DNA of 64,000 nucleotides from assembly GCA_020073665.1 (NCBI GenBank), contig JAIQEU010000002.1:124001-188000 (forward strand), in the 5' to 3' direction. Of this stretch, positions 8,017 through 17,024 are shown one piece after another (the first letter of the stretch is position 1; the number at the start of each line of letters is the position of its first letter). Under the pieces are notes generated by a model. The model was not told where the DNA came from, made no database searches, and was given only the letters and a program-made list of their open reading frames with translations. The DNA is from Terriglobia bacterium. Lineage in GTDB: Bacteria; Acidobacteriota; Terriglobia; Terriglobales; Acidobacteriaceae. The translations under genes were made by a program, and so were the position numbers.

Positions 8017-10071
8017 GTGCAATCATCCCGCAACAAATTGTCGGCGCTCTGGCAAACGTTGTTCGGCGATCCGATTCGCGCCTTTGGGGTGGTCAGCCTG
8101 CTGCTGCTGCTTTCGCTGGCCATTGCCCCGGCCAAGAATCACTTCAGCGAGTGGCGCCACTATCAGAACCAGTACCTCACGCTCATCCGCGGCCGCGGTG
8201 ACGCAGTCACCTTACGGCGTCACTTCCAGGGTGGCATTCAACAGATCTGGCTTCCGGAAATCGGCGCGGTCGACCGCTGCACCACCTGCCATGTCGGATT
8301 GAAAGAAGCCAGCCTGGTGGATGTCAGCACGCAGCCATTTCGGCGCCATCCAGCGATTCCCCACACCGCCGAGCAGTTCGGCTGCGTGATGTGCCACCGT
8401 GGACAAGGCGCCGCCACCACGGTCGAAGAAGCCCACAGCAGCACGCTGGCGTGGGAGCAGCCAATTCTGCCCGCGCGCTACATTGAGTCTTCCTGCGGGC
8501 AATGCCATCGTGCGCCGCTCGAGGGTACGCCGCAACTGAACTCTGGGCGCAATCTCTTGGCCCAGTCTGGCTGTGTACACTGCCACACTATTAAGCTGCC
8601 CGATGGCAGCGCCATGAAGGGAACTGACGACCCGCCCTCGCTCTTGCACATTGCCGACAAGACAACCCGGGATTGGATCTACGCCTGGTTGAAGGATCCG
8701 CAAGCCTACGCGGTCACGGCCAAGATGCCGAATTTCAAGCTCCGCGATGCCGACGCGCGCGACATCTCCGCTTTCCTTATTGCAAATAGCTCGCCTTTGC
8801 CCGGCGACGCTTCGCCCGTTGCCGCTGGCCAGAAAGCGCCCGATCCCACTGCCGGAGCGAGCTTGTACGGCGAGTCTTTCTGCGCTTCCTGCCACGCCGT
8901 GCAGAACGCCGCCGGCAACGTTGTCGGTGGCAACCTGGGCCCCGAGTTGACGCGGATCGGTACCAAAGTAAAGCCGGAGTGGCTGCAGGCCTGGGTGCGC
9001 AATCCCAGGGCTTACGACCCACCCACCGAGATGCCGCATTACCGCTTCAGCGACCAGCAAATCGCGGTGCTCACCGGTTTCCTTCTGAACAAAACGGATG
9101 CGGACTTGCTGGCCAACGTCCATCTGGATCCCGCTACACCGGAGCAGATCGCGCACGGCAAGACCCTGGTCACGGAGTACGGATGCGCGTCATGCCACCA
9201 GATTGTGGGCATCAAGAAGCCGGAGAACTTCGCCCCAGAGTTGACCCGCATCGGCAGCAAGCCGGTGACGCAGTTGGTCTTCCTGCCCGGCATGGCCCAC
9301 AATCTGCCGGACTACATCGCGGCCAAGATTCGCCAGCCGCGGTCGTTCGGCTCGGCGCTAAAGATGCCGCAGTACACCTTCACCACGGCCCAGATCGATG
9401 CCCTGGCCACGGCCCTGCTCTCGCTCACCGACCGCACCCAGAATCTGCCGGCGGCGCTGACTGTCCCGTCCGTACCGGCGTCCGATTACCAGCCCGCCGG
9501 CAAAGCCGGACAACTCATCACTGACCTGGCCTGCTTCAGCTGCCATCGCATCAACGGCCGTGGCGGCGACATGGCTCCGGATCTCACCTGGGAGGGAAGT
9601 TCGGTGCAACGGCAATGGCTGTTCGAATTCTTGAAGAATCCCAACACGCTGCGGCCGGCGCTGATCCGCCGCATGCCCAAGTTCAATCTCTCGGATGCCG
9701 ATATCAACGTGTTCACCGACTACATCATGACCGTTTACCAGACGCCGGCCTTCGATCGCGATTCCATGCCCAGCGGCGGCTATCCGCCGGCGCAGGTGGA
9801 GCAGGGCAAACAGCTTTTCTACTCCAAGTACGCTTGCCAGTCCTGCCACATCGTGGATACCAAGATGGACAAGGGTTACATCGGACCTACCCTCACTCAA
9901 GTCGGCTCGCGCCTGACCGCTGCCTGGATGTATCAGTGGATGAAGAATCCGCAAGCGCTGCGGCCGGGCACGATCGAGCCCAACCGCAACATGAGCGATG
10001 ACGACGCCCGAGCCCTGACCGCGTATCTTGCCTCGCTCAAAGGTTCCGGCAAGCGGGAGGCGAAGCAATGA
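8017..10071 (+). CDS. Membrane-anchored octahaem cytochrome c
   Basis: A 684-residue protein with an N-terminal membrane anchor (about 20-40) and eight CXXCH motifs, in order CTTCH, CVMCH, CGQCH, CVHCH, CASCH, CASCH, CFSCH and CQSCH. The internal similarity of the mono-haem modules points to tandem duplication. It probably takes the place of cytochrome c1 or f as electron acceptor for the Rieske protein and may store or relay several electrons. The start is GTG at 8017 with GGAGGAG eight bases upstream; no ATG fits. It overlaps the next gene by ATGA. Confidence 0.9.
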   Translation: MQSSRNKLSALWQTLFGDPIRAFGVVSLLLLLSLAIAPAKNHFSEWRHYQNQYLTLIRGRGDAVTLRRHFQGGIQQIWLPEIGAVDRCTTCHVGLKEASLVDVSTQPFRRHPAIPHTAEQFGCVMCHRGQGAATTVEEAHSSTLAWEQPILPARYIESSCGQCHRAPLEGTPQLNSGRNLLAQSGCVHCHTIKLPDGSAMKGTDDPPSLLHIADKTTRDWIYAWLKDPQAYAVTAKMPNFKLRDADARDISAFLIANSSPLPGDASPVAAGQKAPDPTAGASLYGESFCASCHAVQNAAGNVVGGNLGPELTRIGTKVKPEWLQAWVRNPRAYDPPTEMPHYRFSDQQIAVLTGFLLNKTDADLLANVHLDPATPEQIAHGKTLVTEYGCASCHQIVGIKKPENFAPELTRIGSKPVTQLVFLPGMAHNLPDYIAAKIRQPRSFGSALKMPQYTFTTAQIDALATALLSLTDRTQNLPAALTVPSVPASDYQPAGKAGQLITDLACFSCHRINGRGGDMAPDLTWEGSSVQRQWLFEFLKNPNTLRPALIRRMPKFNLSDADINVFTDYIMTVYQTPAFDRDSMPSGGYPPAQVEQGKQLFYSKYACQSCHIVDTKMDKGYIGPTLTQVGSRLTAAWMYQWMKNPQALRPGTIEPNRNMSDDDARALTAYLASLKGSGKREAKQ

Positions 10072-10802
10072 AGCAGCGCATCCTCATTTTCACCGTGATT
10101 GCATGCGCGATGGTTCTCAGCGGCTGCGCGCGCAAAGCTGTTCCGTCCCCGGTTCCCACTCCAACTGGTTTTGGGAGCGCGCTGGTTGAGTCCAGCGGCG
10201 GTAAGCAGACCGGCGCCGTAGGCACAACCCTGGGCCAGCCCGTGGTAGTGCAGGTGAACGACGATCAAGGCAACGCTGTCACCGGCGCGCTGGTAGAGTT
10301 CAGCGGACCGGCGGGCGTCAGCTTCGATCCCGCCAGCGGGCTGACCGACTCCAGCGGCCAGCTCAGCACCAATGTCTCGCTGGGTGGCATGGCCGGGCGG
10401 TACCAGGTCACCGCCACCACCGTCAGCAAAGCGCAGAAACGCGTTGACCTCAAGCTGGAAGAAATCGCGCTGGGGTACCAGCAGCTGGTGGGTGCCGAGC
10501 TCAACGACAAGTACTGCTCCCGCTGTCACGACCCTGAGTCCACTCCGGAACGGGTTTCCAATTACGACAATCTCGAAATCAAGCCGCATCCCTTCACCGA
10601 AGGTGACACCCTGAACAAGATGAGCGACGCCGACCTGGTGGCTATCATCAGCCACGGCGGCCCCGCGCTAAACAAGTCCGCGTTAATGCCGCCCTACGGC
10701 TATACTCTCAGCAAGACAGAGATCCAGGCGCTGATCGCTTATATCCGCCTGGCATCCGATCCTCCTTATCGCGCTTCCGGAATGGTGTATGCACAAAAAT
10801 AG
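10068..10802 (+). CDS. Lipoprotein with Ig-like domain and monohaem cytochrome c
   Basis: A 244-residue protein with a lipobox (VLSGC, Cys near 19), a bacterial Ig-like domain (about 55-135, with GNAVTGALVEFSGP and AGRYQVTATT typical of group 1 Ig-like repeats), then a small cytochrome c domain with CSRCH. A lipid-anchored haem next to the octahaem cytochrome suggests a further relay in the same chain. It overlaps the octahaem gene (ATGA) and the following gene by 14 bp, so all belong to one transcript. Confidence 0.8.
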   Translation: MKQRILIFTVIACAMVLSGCARKAVPSPVPTPTGFGSALVESSGGKQTGAVGTTLGQPVVVQVNDDQGNAVTGALVEFSGPAGVSFDPASGLTDSSGQLSTNVSLGGMAGRYQVTATTVSKAQKRVDLKLEEIALGYQQLVGAELNDKYCSRCHDPESTPERVSNYDNLEIKPHPFTEGDTLNKMSDADLVAIISHGGPALNKSALMPPYGYTLSKTEIQALIAYIRLASDPPYRASGMVYAQK

Positions 10803-12078
10803 ATCGTGCTGGCTGGGCTGTGTGCTGTTCATGGCCGCTGCGGCTTCGTTCGCCCAGGTGGTTTCTTCTGCCGAAATCAAAGATCCCGAGCTGCGTTCGC
10901 TGCAAACTCAATACATGGACGAACTGACAAGTGTTGGCCATGACATTCTGGCCAACAAGTTCGAATATCCGTTTTACCTGAGCCGCAAGCTCGATCTCGA
11001 CCAGGCACTGCAACAGAAGGCTGACCAGCGGTCCATCCGTTTCGATCGCTTCAATGGTGGGACGGTGGTCGCGGTCACGGGTAACTATTACGCCGCCTAT
11101 TCCGCGGACAAGGTCAATAGCGACCAGCGCGCTCGCAGTACTTTTCTCAACGTGGTGATGCCGATTCTGCAAGCCAGCGTGCCGCGGTTCCAGGGCAACA
11201 AAAAAGTCCAAGGCTATGCCATTGAAATTTCCCACCACATCCTGGGCAAAGTGATGGGCGTCTCCATGGAACGGCCGGAAAACCTGATGGTGTACCTGCC
11301 ACAAAGCGGAGCCATCAAGCTGCTGGCCGCCAAGGACGATTCCACGCGACAGGCCGCGCTGCTGCAGGGCCAGATTTTTCTAAACGCCCAGCCCATCACC
11401 ATCTGGTTGAATGGTGAGGGGCCGCAACTCGCCGCCGGTGCCACGCCCGGCGACACGGCAAACGACGACAAGCCCGGTTCTCAAGCCGGTGTGGAAGTCG
11501 TCCACAGCAGCGATGGGAGTTCCCCATCCGCGCCGATGGCCTTCCCGAAGCCCAAGGAGCCGCCACCGGCTCCGGTGCGAGACACTTCGCCGCAGAACCT
11601 GGCGTCACTGCACGATGCCAACCAGGCGCTGATCGGCGACATGGTGAAAGAACTCGATTCCCAGGCGCACTTCGTAGGCTACGCGCCCCCGAATTTCGTG
11701 GCGTTTCGCCAGGGAATCTACCTCGAGTTTTCGATGAACACCAATCTGCCCGAGTCAGCCGGCGGATCGCGCTACAGAATCGCGGCGATGGCGTTTGACG
11801 ATCATGTGGCCCACCTGATTCGCCCAATCATGGCCCACTTCAAGGACGAGCAGAATTTCGACGGTATCGGCTTCAGCACCACCGTGCACCTGGCAGGGAA
11901 GTCCGCCGCGTCGAGCACCTCGCAGGCTGTCGAGTTTTACTTTCCCCTGGCCGCTCTGCACTGCTACGAGAAATACGACTGCACTGGTCAGCAACTGATT
12001 GATGGCGGCACCGTTCTCATCAATGGAGAGCGCGTCAGTCTGGACTTGCAGGTCGCCGAGGGTGGCGCCAGCCACTGA
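10789..12078 (+). CDS. Secreted protein of unknown function, last gene of the bc-type operon
   Basis: A 429-residue protein with a signal peptide (cleavage near SFAQ, residue 22). I do not recognise a family. An N-terminal region of about 200 residues and a C-terminal region of about 130 residues flank a Pro/Ser-rich linker (about 225-265), so two globular domains are likely. It contains no haem motif. The start overlaps the upstream cytochrome lipoprotein gene by 14 bp, which argues for a shared job, perhaps assembly or a structural subunit of the respiratory complex. Confidence 0.65.
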   Translation: MHKNRSCWLGCVLFMAAAASFAQVVSSAEIKDPELRSLQTQYMDELTSVGHDILANKFEYPFYLSRKLDLDQALQQKADQRSIRFDRFNGGTVVAVTGNYYAAYSADKVNSDQRARSTFLNVVMPILQASVPRFQGNKKVQGYAIEISHHILGKVMGVSMERPENLMVYLPQSGAIKLLAAKDDSTRQAALLQGQIFLNAQPITIWLNGEGPQLAAGATPGDTANDDKPGSQAGVEVVHSSDGSSPSAPMAFPKPKEPPPAPVRDTSPQNLASLHDANQALIGDMVKELDSQAHFVGYAPPNFVAFRQGIYLEFSMNTNLPESAGGSRYRIAAMAFDDHVAHLIRPIMAHFKDEQNFDGIGFSTTVHLAGKSAASSTSQAVEFYFPLAALHCYEKYDCTGQQLIDGGTVLINGERVSLDLQVAEGGASH

Positions 12079-12216
12079 ACATTCCTGCGGCGCCTTGGTT
12101 TCTCCGTCCCTTGCGGCCGTCGCATCCACCTGCACGATAGTAACTTCGCGCCGAAAGCCTCCCGCGATAGCATGTGCGAATAAGCCGGTTTGCCCCCGCG
12201 ATCAGGGAGGCCTCAC

Positions 12217-12771
12217 ATGCGTGCACAGAAAACGGCGATTCTTCTCGCCATCACGATCGGCTTAATTGTCTTGCCCGGTTTCGGCCAGTCACTCGGTGAA
12301 GTGGCCCGCCAGCAGCGCCAGAAGCAGCAGGCCAAGGACGCCCATCCCGCTCACAAAATCATCACCAACGAGGACCTTCCCGCACATCCCGAATCCGAGC
12401 CGAGCGCGGCCAGCCTCCAGGACGAAAAGCGCGCGGACGCTTCCATCGGCAGGGGTGAAAAACATGCCAATCCGCCTGCCCCGGGTTCACCCAGCGATCC
12501 AGGCGCTGCGGAACAGTGGAAGGCCACGATTCAGGCACAGAAGAACGCCGTCGCTTCTATGCAAGGCGAGATCGAGAAGCTCCGCGACTCCATCCATTTC
12601 GTGGAAGCCAACCGCTACTACAACGGTGTCGAGTACAACCAGGACCAGTTGAGGAAGCAGCAGGAAGTCGAGCGGCTTCAGAAGCAGTTGGACGGGGAAA
12701 AGAAAAAACTTGAGGAGATGCAGGAGTCAGCACGCAAAGCGGGCTTCGGCAGCGCGGTGTACGACCCGTAG
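12217..12771 (+). CDS. Exported coiled-coil protein, unknown
   Basis: A 184-residue protein with a signal peptide (cleavage near GFGQ), a polar Gln/Lys/Ala-rich stretch, then a predicted coiled coil in the C-terminal half (about 105-172, regular Glu/Lys/Gln heptads). GGGAGG lies six bases before the ATG. The function is unknown. Periplasmic location is inferred from the signal peptide. Confidence 0.6.
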   Translation: MRAQKTAILLAITIGLIVLPGFGQSLGEVARQQRQKQQAKDAHPAHKIITNEDLPAHPESEPSAASLQDEKRADASIGRGEKHANPPAPGSPSDPGAAEQWKATIQAQKNAVASMQGEIEKLRDSIHFVEANRYYNGVEYNQDQLRKQQEVERLQKQLDGEKKKLEEMQESARKAGFGSAVYDP

Positions 12772-13053
12772 GCCGTGGAGTACATAGCTGCCCTCGCGAC
12801 AATAACCGAATAGGTTGTACGAAACCATTTTCTCCTGTTGCCAAGTACGCCAGCCCGACATCGCAATGGAGTCGAAAGTTTTTCCGGCTGGTATGAAAGT
12901 CTCCAGTCCTCACTCTCGTCCGGTGTGATTTTCAAATCAATTGTGGAAAAATGTGGCTACTTGGCTATTGAAGCCGGTTCCGGGCGCATGTAGACTTCGT
13001 CTGCACTCACTGGGCCCCAGCAACAAACCTTACGAACGGAAGAAAAGGTAAAG

Positions 13054-13290
13054 ATGCGGGCCATCCTCCCCCTGCTGTTGGCCTTCTCGGCCTTTGCTGC
13101 GCCACTCCTTGTGACGCTTGCCCTCGGGGAAGCGCTCGCCTTCGCGCTGGCCAGGTTGTTGAGCCTCTGGTCTCCGGCTCTCGGTTTCATCGTATTCGTA
13201 ATTTTTTCGGTGTGGCTGGTGCGTTTGCTCTGGCGATGCGCGCTGTCGATCGGCGATGGCTGGGGCACGGGGACCAAAGCCAAGTCTTAG
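13054..13290 (+). CDS. Small two-helix membrane protein, hypothetical
   Basis: A 78-residue, very hydrophobic product with two likely membrane helices (about 3-38 and 42-62) and a short hydrophilic tail. A weak AAGG ribosome-like site precedes the ATG. It ends 16 bp before the convergent DUF983 gene. The preceding 282 bp (12772-13053) shows no gene or clear element. Composition could also arise by chance from GC-rich sequence, hence the modest confidence. Confidence 0.4.
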   Translation: MRAILPLLLAFSAFAAPLLVTLALGEALAFALARLLSLWSPALGFIVFVIFSVWLVRLLWRCALSIGDGWGTGTKAKS

Positions 13291-13306
13291 TTCCCAGTTC
13301 ACGAGG

Positions 13307-13708
13307 CTACATCGAAGGCGGTGATTCCGGGTCAACCGCCCGGTCGAGGTAGATCCAGAGCACGCGCGCCAACAAAGTCAGGGATGGCGCCAGCGGCAGG
13401 AACAGCACCACTGCCCAGGTCACGGTCTTCTGCAGCGGCCATCGAAGCGTGAACCACAGCGCCGCGGCGAGCAGGATGATGACCATCAATGCCAGCGCAT
13501 AACTGATGTACATCGCCCCCAGAAAATAACCTTGTTCCCGTTCGAACTTCAAACCACAACTTGGACAGCATTCGTGCATCTTGGGAAAGCCGGTGAAAAT
13601 CGAGGAGCGAAAAATGTGGCCCGTCCGGCATCGCGGACACCGTTGGCGCAATATGGCCGCCGCAGTCGATCTTGAAGCAAGGGTTTCCACGGACTGACGC
13701 CCGTACAA
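13307..13708 (-). CDS. DUF983-family membrane protein
   Basis: A 133-residue protein with a zinc-ribbon-like N-terminus (CPRC and CPSC pairs, about 24-27 and 48-51) followed by two membrane helices, the layout of DUF983. Members are often found near cytochrome oxidase genes but have no proven function. The C-terminus is acidic and proline-rich. Confidence 0.75.
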   Translation of the reverse strand: MYGRQSVETLASRSTAAAILRQRCPRCRTGHIFRSSIFTGFPKMHECCPSCGLKFEREQGYFLGAMYISYALALMVIILLAAALWFTLRWPLQKTVTWAVVLFLPLAPSLTLLARVLWIYLDRAVDPESPPSM

Positions 13709-13731
13709 GTCTACCGAAAATGCGGGCGGAT

Positions 13732-13855
13732 GACCTCAGACCTCAGAACTGGGAGTGTTCCTCGGCGGGCACGCAGAGGGGTGCAGACCTGGTCGCAACT
13801 CGCCGCTACAAATTGGTCTGAGGTTTGAAGCCCGAGGTCTGACCGCTGACCTCCG
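13732..13855. repeat. Inverted heptad array (GACCTCA word)
   Basis: The left arm (13732-13750) repeats AGACCTC with 7-nt period. The right arm (13814-13855) carries reverse-complement words such as GGTCTGA and GAGGTCT. About 60 bp lie between. It sits upstream of the DUF983 gene and abuts the 3' end of the VWFA gene. The word is the same type as the array in the atpD-atpC gap. Confidence 0.6.
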
Positions 13856-13857
13856 GC

Positions 13858-14847
13858 TTAAGGGCCTGCCGACTCCACGGGAGCAAAGTAGCCCTTTCGG
13901 TGTTGCACCTTGAGGCCCTTCTTGCGCGCCGTGATTTCGATTGAACGGAACGAACCGTCCGGTTTGAAGTCGGCGGGGTGATAGCCGACGGCGTATTGGC
14001 TGCGCAGGGCTTTCTCGACCTGGGTGAAAGCCTGCTTCAAGTCGCCCTCCTCCCGCGCCGGCAGAATATGTCCTCCGGTCGGCTCGGTCAGCAGCGTCAT
14101 GACGGCGTCGCCCTTGGGATGCTTGTTGTCCTCCAGGTTGTTGGTGCTAAGCGCGTAGATCACGACATCAGCACGGGCGGCCGCTTCTTCGGCATCCGTC
14201 AGGATGGCCCGGCTCTTGGTGTCCATTCCATCGCTGATCAGGATGATCGCCCGCCGCGTGACTTGCGACTCCCGGTTCTGCTGTAGCTTGTCACAGGCAA
14301 AGATCACGGCGTCATACAACGACGTTTCTCCTTCCGATTTCAAAGAGTGGATGGCCTTGCCCAGTTGGTCGACGTTGCCCGTCATGTCCTGTGCCAGATT
14401 GACGGTGCCATCAAATCCCACCACGAAAGCCCGGTCCACATCCGGCCGTAGAATTTTCTTGAGGAAGGTGCTGGCGGCTTTCTGCTCGAACTTGAAGCGC
14501 CCGCGGATGGAGTCACTTTCGTCGATGAGCAGCCCCACTCGCAGCGGCAGGTCGGTTTGCGGGTGGAAATATCCCATGGCCCGCGGCGGTTGGTGATTGT
14601 CGAGGAACTGAAACGCACTGGACGGAAGCGCGCTGACAAAGTGTCCCTTGGAATCGGTCACGGTGAAGATCAGGTTCACTTCGTCCACCCGCTTGGTGAT
14701 GGTGATCCCGGACGATTCGATGTCCGGGCTGTCTTTGTGCTCTTCGAATGCCGCCACATCGGCGAGCTGCGCCGCAGTGCAGGTTGCCCCAATCAACAAG
14801 ACAAGAACGAGTCGGATAAGACCTTGACCGCTCAAACGGGACCCCAT
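13858..14847 (-). CDS. VWFA-domain protein of the acidobacterial type
   Basis: A 329-residue exported protein (signal or membrane segment about 8-27). The von Willebrand factor A fold shows a MIDAS set: DESDS in the first loop, the Thr of GETSLYDA and the Asp of SDGMD. The flanking segments (FTVTDSKGHFV, FQFLDN, YAVGYHP, RKGYF) match the VWFA-related family expanded in Acidobacteria (TIGR03436). The function is unproven; extracytoplasmic metal-dependent adhesion is assumed. The chosen ATG has AGAAGGA upstream; a longer frame begins 13 codons earlier. Confidence 0.85.
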   Translation of the reverse strand: MGSRLSGQGLIRLVLVLLIGATCTAAQLADVAAFEEHKDSPDIESSGITITKRVDEVNLIFTVTDSKGHFVSALPSSAFQFLDNHQPPRAMGYFHPQTDLPLRVGLLIDESDSIRGRFKFEQKAASTFLKKILRPDVDRAFVVGFDGTVNLAQDMTGNVDQLGKAIHSLKSEGETSLYDAVIFACDKLQQNRESQVTRRAIILISDGMDTKSRAILTDAEEAAARADVVIYALSTNNLEDNKHPKGDAVMTLLTEPTGGHILPAREEGDLKQAFTQVEKALRSQYAVGYHPADFKPDGSFRSIEITARKKGLKVQHRKGYFAPVESAGP

Positions 14848-15153
14848 AAATAGTCCTTCTGGTCCGGACCGGTGTACAGCGTGCAAGACTTCTTGGCGTG
14901 GACCGTGCTATGCCGGAGCAGGCAGGAATACAGGAACCAGCTGCCGGGCGTTGCGCACATTTTAGACCGCGTTTACCCCGATGCAAGCGCAAGCGCAAAA
15001 ATATCTTTGGAGTGCAATCGAGTGCGCGTCCTCGGTTGACACTGCACGGTACAACAGCGTCATGTCAGGAGCTGTGATGACAGAAATTCGAGGAACTGGG
15101 AACGGACAACTGCCCTGTGGTTCAGTCACTGACGCTCTGAGGAGGTCTGCAAA
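14848..15153. other. Gene-free gap of 306 bp
   Basis: Between the starts and ends of two minus-strand genes. A TTGACA hexamer near 15036 has no good -10 partner at the usual spacing. No convincing ORF, hairpin or repeat is visible. Confidence 0.5.
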
Positions 15154-16929
15154 TCACTTAGTGTTTACAAGGAGCGCGGGCAACGCGGCTTTCTGCTGGA
15201 TACCTTGCCCTTCGATCAGAGTGTAAATGAGGTCCGCCACCACGTCTTTCAGCACTTCGATGTTGCCGCTCGGCCAGCGGATTTCTACCCGCTCCATCCT
15301 GCTTTCTTTTCCGAGACCGAAATGCAGTCGCGGATCGTTTTGCGAGATGTAGCTGCCCCCGGCACGTACTTCGCGGATCTGAGTCAGGCCTTCCGTTTTC
15401 ACCGTGACCCGCGCTCCAATTGCCATGCGATTGCTCTTGCTACCGATCAGTTTGAAGACTACCCGGTGATTGCTGTTCCCGCCCCGGTTGATCAGCAGAG
15501 TTGGAGGCTGGCCAACGTTCACCAGCACGACGTCCATATTGCCGTCGTTGTTGATATCGCCGAACGCCGCCCCCCGGCGCGATTCCTCCTGAAGCCCAGC
15601 CAGCCCGCTGGACACGTCTTCAAACGTGCCGTCGCGTTTATTGCGGAACAGTTGTATCGGCTCGCGATAATGTGCGCCGCCCGGAATTGAGTCCACCTGC
15701 GGATACACGTGCCCGTTGGCCACGAACAGGTCGAGCCAGCCATCGTTGTCCATGTCGAAAAACGCGGTGCCCCATCCCACGTACGGATAGGTCGGCTTGG
15801 CCAGTTGGCTGGGCCAGCTGACGTCGGAAAATCCCTCCTGCCCCAGGTTGCGATACAAGGTATCGGGCTGCTCGGTAAAGTTGGTAACGAACATCGCCAT
15901 GCGGCCCTGGTTCAGGTAATCGCCCCAGTCCACGCCCATCGATCCCTGCTCCAGGCCATCGGCGCTTACTGCAATGCCCGAGAGCATGCCGAGTTCTTCA
16001 AACGTCCCATTGCGCAAGTTGTGGTAGAGGTAGTTGGGCCCGGCGTCGTTGGCCACGTACAAGTCCGGCCAGCCGTCGTTGTCGTAATCGCCCCAGATGG
16101 CGCCCAAGCCGTAATAACCGGCCGGGTCGTCAACCCCGGCTTTCTTCGAGACTTCTTCAAAGGTGCCGTCACCGCGGTTATGGAAGAGCACGTCCGATTC
16201 TCCCAGCATGCCCCACGGCCCGCATTGCACCAGGATTCCCTTGAAGCGGCAGTTCTTCTCATCGCTGCCAAAATCCGGCAACTTGTTCATGTCGAAATGC
16301 ACGTAGCGTGAGACGAACAGATCGACACGGCCGTCGCGGTCATAGTCGGCCCAAGCCGCGCCAGTGCTGAATCCACCCACGGCCACCCCAGCCTTGTCGG
16401 TGACGTCCTCAAACTTGCAGTTGCCTAGGTTGTGATACAGCGCGTTGCCGCCGTATCCAGTCACGTAAATATCGGGCAGACCATCGTTGTCGTAGTCGGC
16501 GACTGCAACGCCCATGCCCCAACCCTTGCGAGCCAATCCGGCCGATGCGGTGATGTCGGTGAATTTCAGGTCAGCATCCTGGTGGTAGAGCGTAATCAGG
16601 CGATCGCCGCCCTGACGGTAGCGCTCGATGGTTGACCCGTTCACCGTGATGATGTCGAGCTTGCCATCGTTGTCGCAATCGATCAAACCCGCGCCGCCGC
16701 TCATCGACTCCACAATGTATTTCTTGTCTGGAGTGGAAATGTGCGAGACGGTCAGGCCCGCCTGTTTGGCCACATCTTCGAAATGGGGCAGTGGAGTGGC
16801 GGCGGGGTGAGGCATTGCAGGCGGAGCCTTGGCCACGGCTTTCCTCGGAGGTGGCGTTACCGTGCGCCCCGCCATTTGGGCAGAGGCCATTGCGGAAAGC
16901 AGCAGAACCAGGGGCAAGAGTATGCGCAT
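15154..16929 (-). CDS. FG-GAP/VCBS-repeat protein with ASPIC/UnbV C-terminal domain (CRTAC1-like)
   Basis: A 591-residue exported protein (signal peptide ending near ASAQ). Many FG-GAP/VCBS repeats run through residues 60-470, each with the calcium-binding D-x-D-N-D-G signature (for example DYDNDGLPD, DYDRDGRVD, DMDNDGWLD), predicting an integrin-like beta-propeller. The ASPIC/UnbV domain follows (about 500-570, REVRAGGSYISQNDPRLHFG). These proteins are abundant in Acidobacteria and Planctomycetes; their role is unknown, possibly carbohydrate or surface binding. The start at 16929 is chosen because the signal peptide begins there; the longer frame adds 15 residues. Confidence 0.85.
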   Translation of the reverse strand: MRILLPLVLLLSAMASAQMAGRTVTPPPRKAVAKAPPAMPHPAATPLPHFEDVAKQAGLTVSHISTPDKKYIVESMSGGAGLIDCDNDGKLDIITVNGSTIERYRQGGDRLITLYHQDADLKFTDITASAGLARKGWGMGVAVADYDNDGLPDIYVTGYGGNALYHNLGNCKFEDVTDKAGVAVGGFSTGAAWADYDRDGRVDLFVSRYVHFDMNKLPDFGSDEKNCRFKGILVQCGPWGMLGESDVLFHNRGDGTFEEVSKKAGVDDPAGYYGLGAIWGDYDNDGWPDLYVANDAGPNYLYHNLRNGTFEELGMLSGIAVSADGLEQGSMGVDWGDYLNQGRMAMFVTNFTEQPDTLYRNLGQEGFSDVSWPSQLAKPTYPYVGWGTAFFDMDNDGWLDLFVANGHVYPQVDSIPGGAHYREPIQLFRNKRDGTFEDVSSGLAGLQEESRRGAAFGDINNDGNMDVVLVNVGQPPTLLINRGGNSNHRVVFKLIGSKSNRMAIGARVTVKTEGLTQIREVRAGGSYISQNDPRLHFGLGKESRMERVEIRWPSGNIEVLKDVVADLIYTLIEGQGIQQKAALPALLVNTK

Positions 16930-16979
16930 GATGGACAGGCTGAAGAAATTATAGAGGAGGTGCGCCGCGATCAAATGTT

Positions 16980-17020
16980 CCTCTGTGTCCCCTGCGCCCT
17001 CTGTGGTTAAAGTCTTGGTT
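16980..17020. repeat. 9-nt-period intergenic repeat
   Basis: CCTCTGTGT, CCCCTGCGC and CCTCTGTGG follow one another at exactly 9-nt spacing, ending in TTAAAG. Read on the minus strand this is CTTTAA followed by CCACAGAGG-type words, the same design as the central core of the larger composite arrays at 33, 35, 36.5 and 38.7 kb. Confidence 0.6.
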
Positions 17021-17024
17021 CTGG

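Noticed and set aside
12772-13053. Gap examined for a hidden gene or riboswitch
   Set aside because: Short frames in both strands lack ribosome sites and similarity; no inverted repeat stands out.
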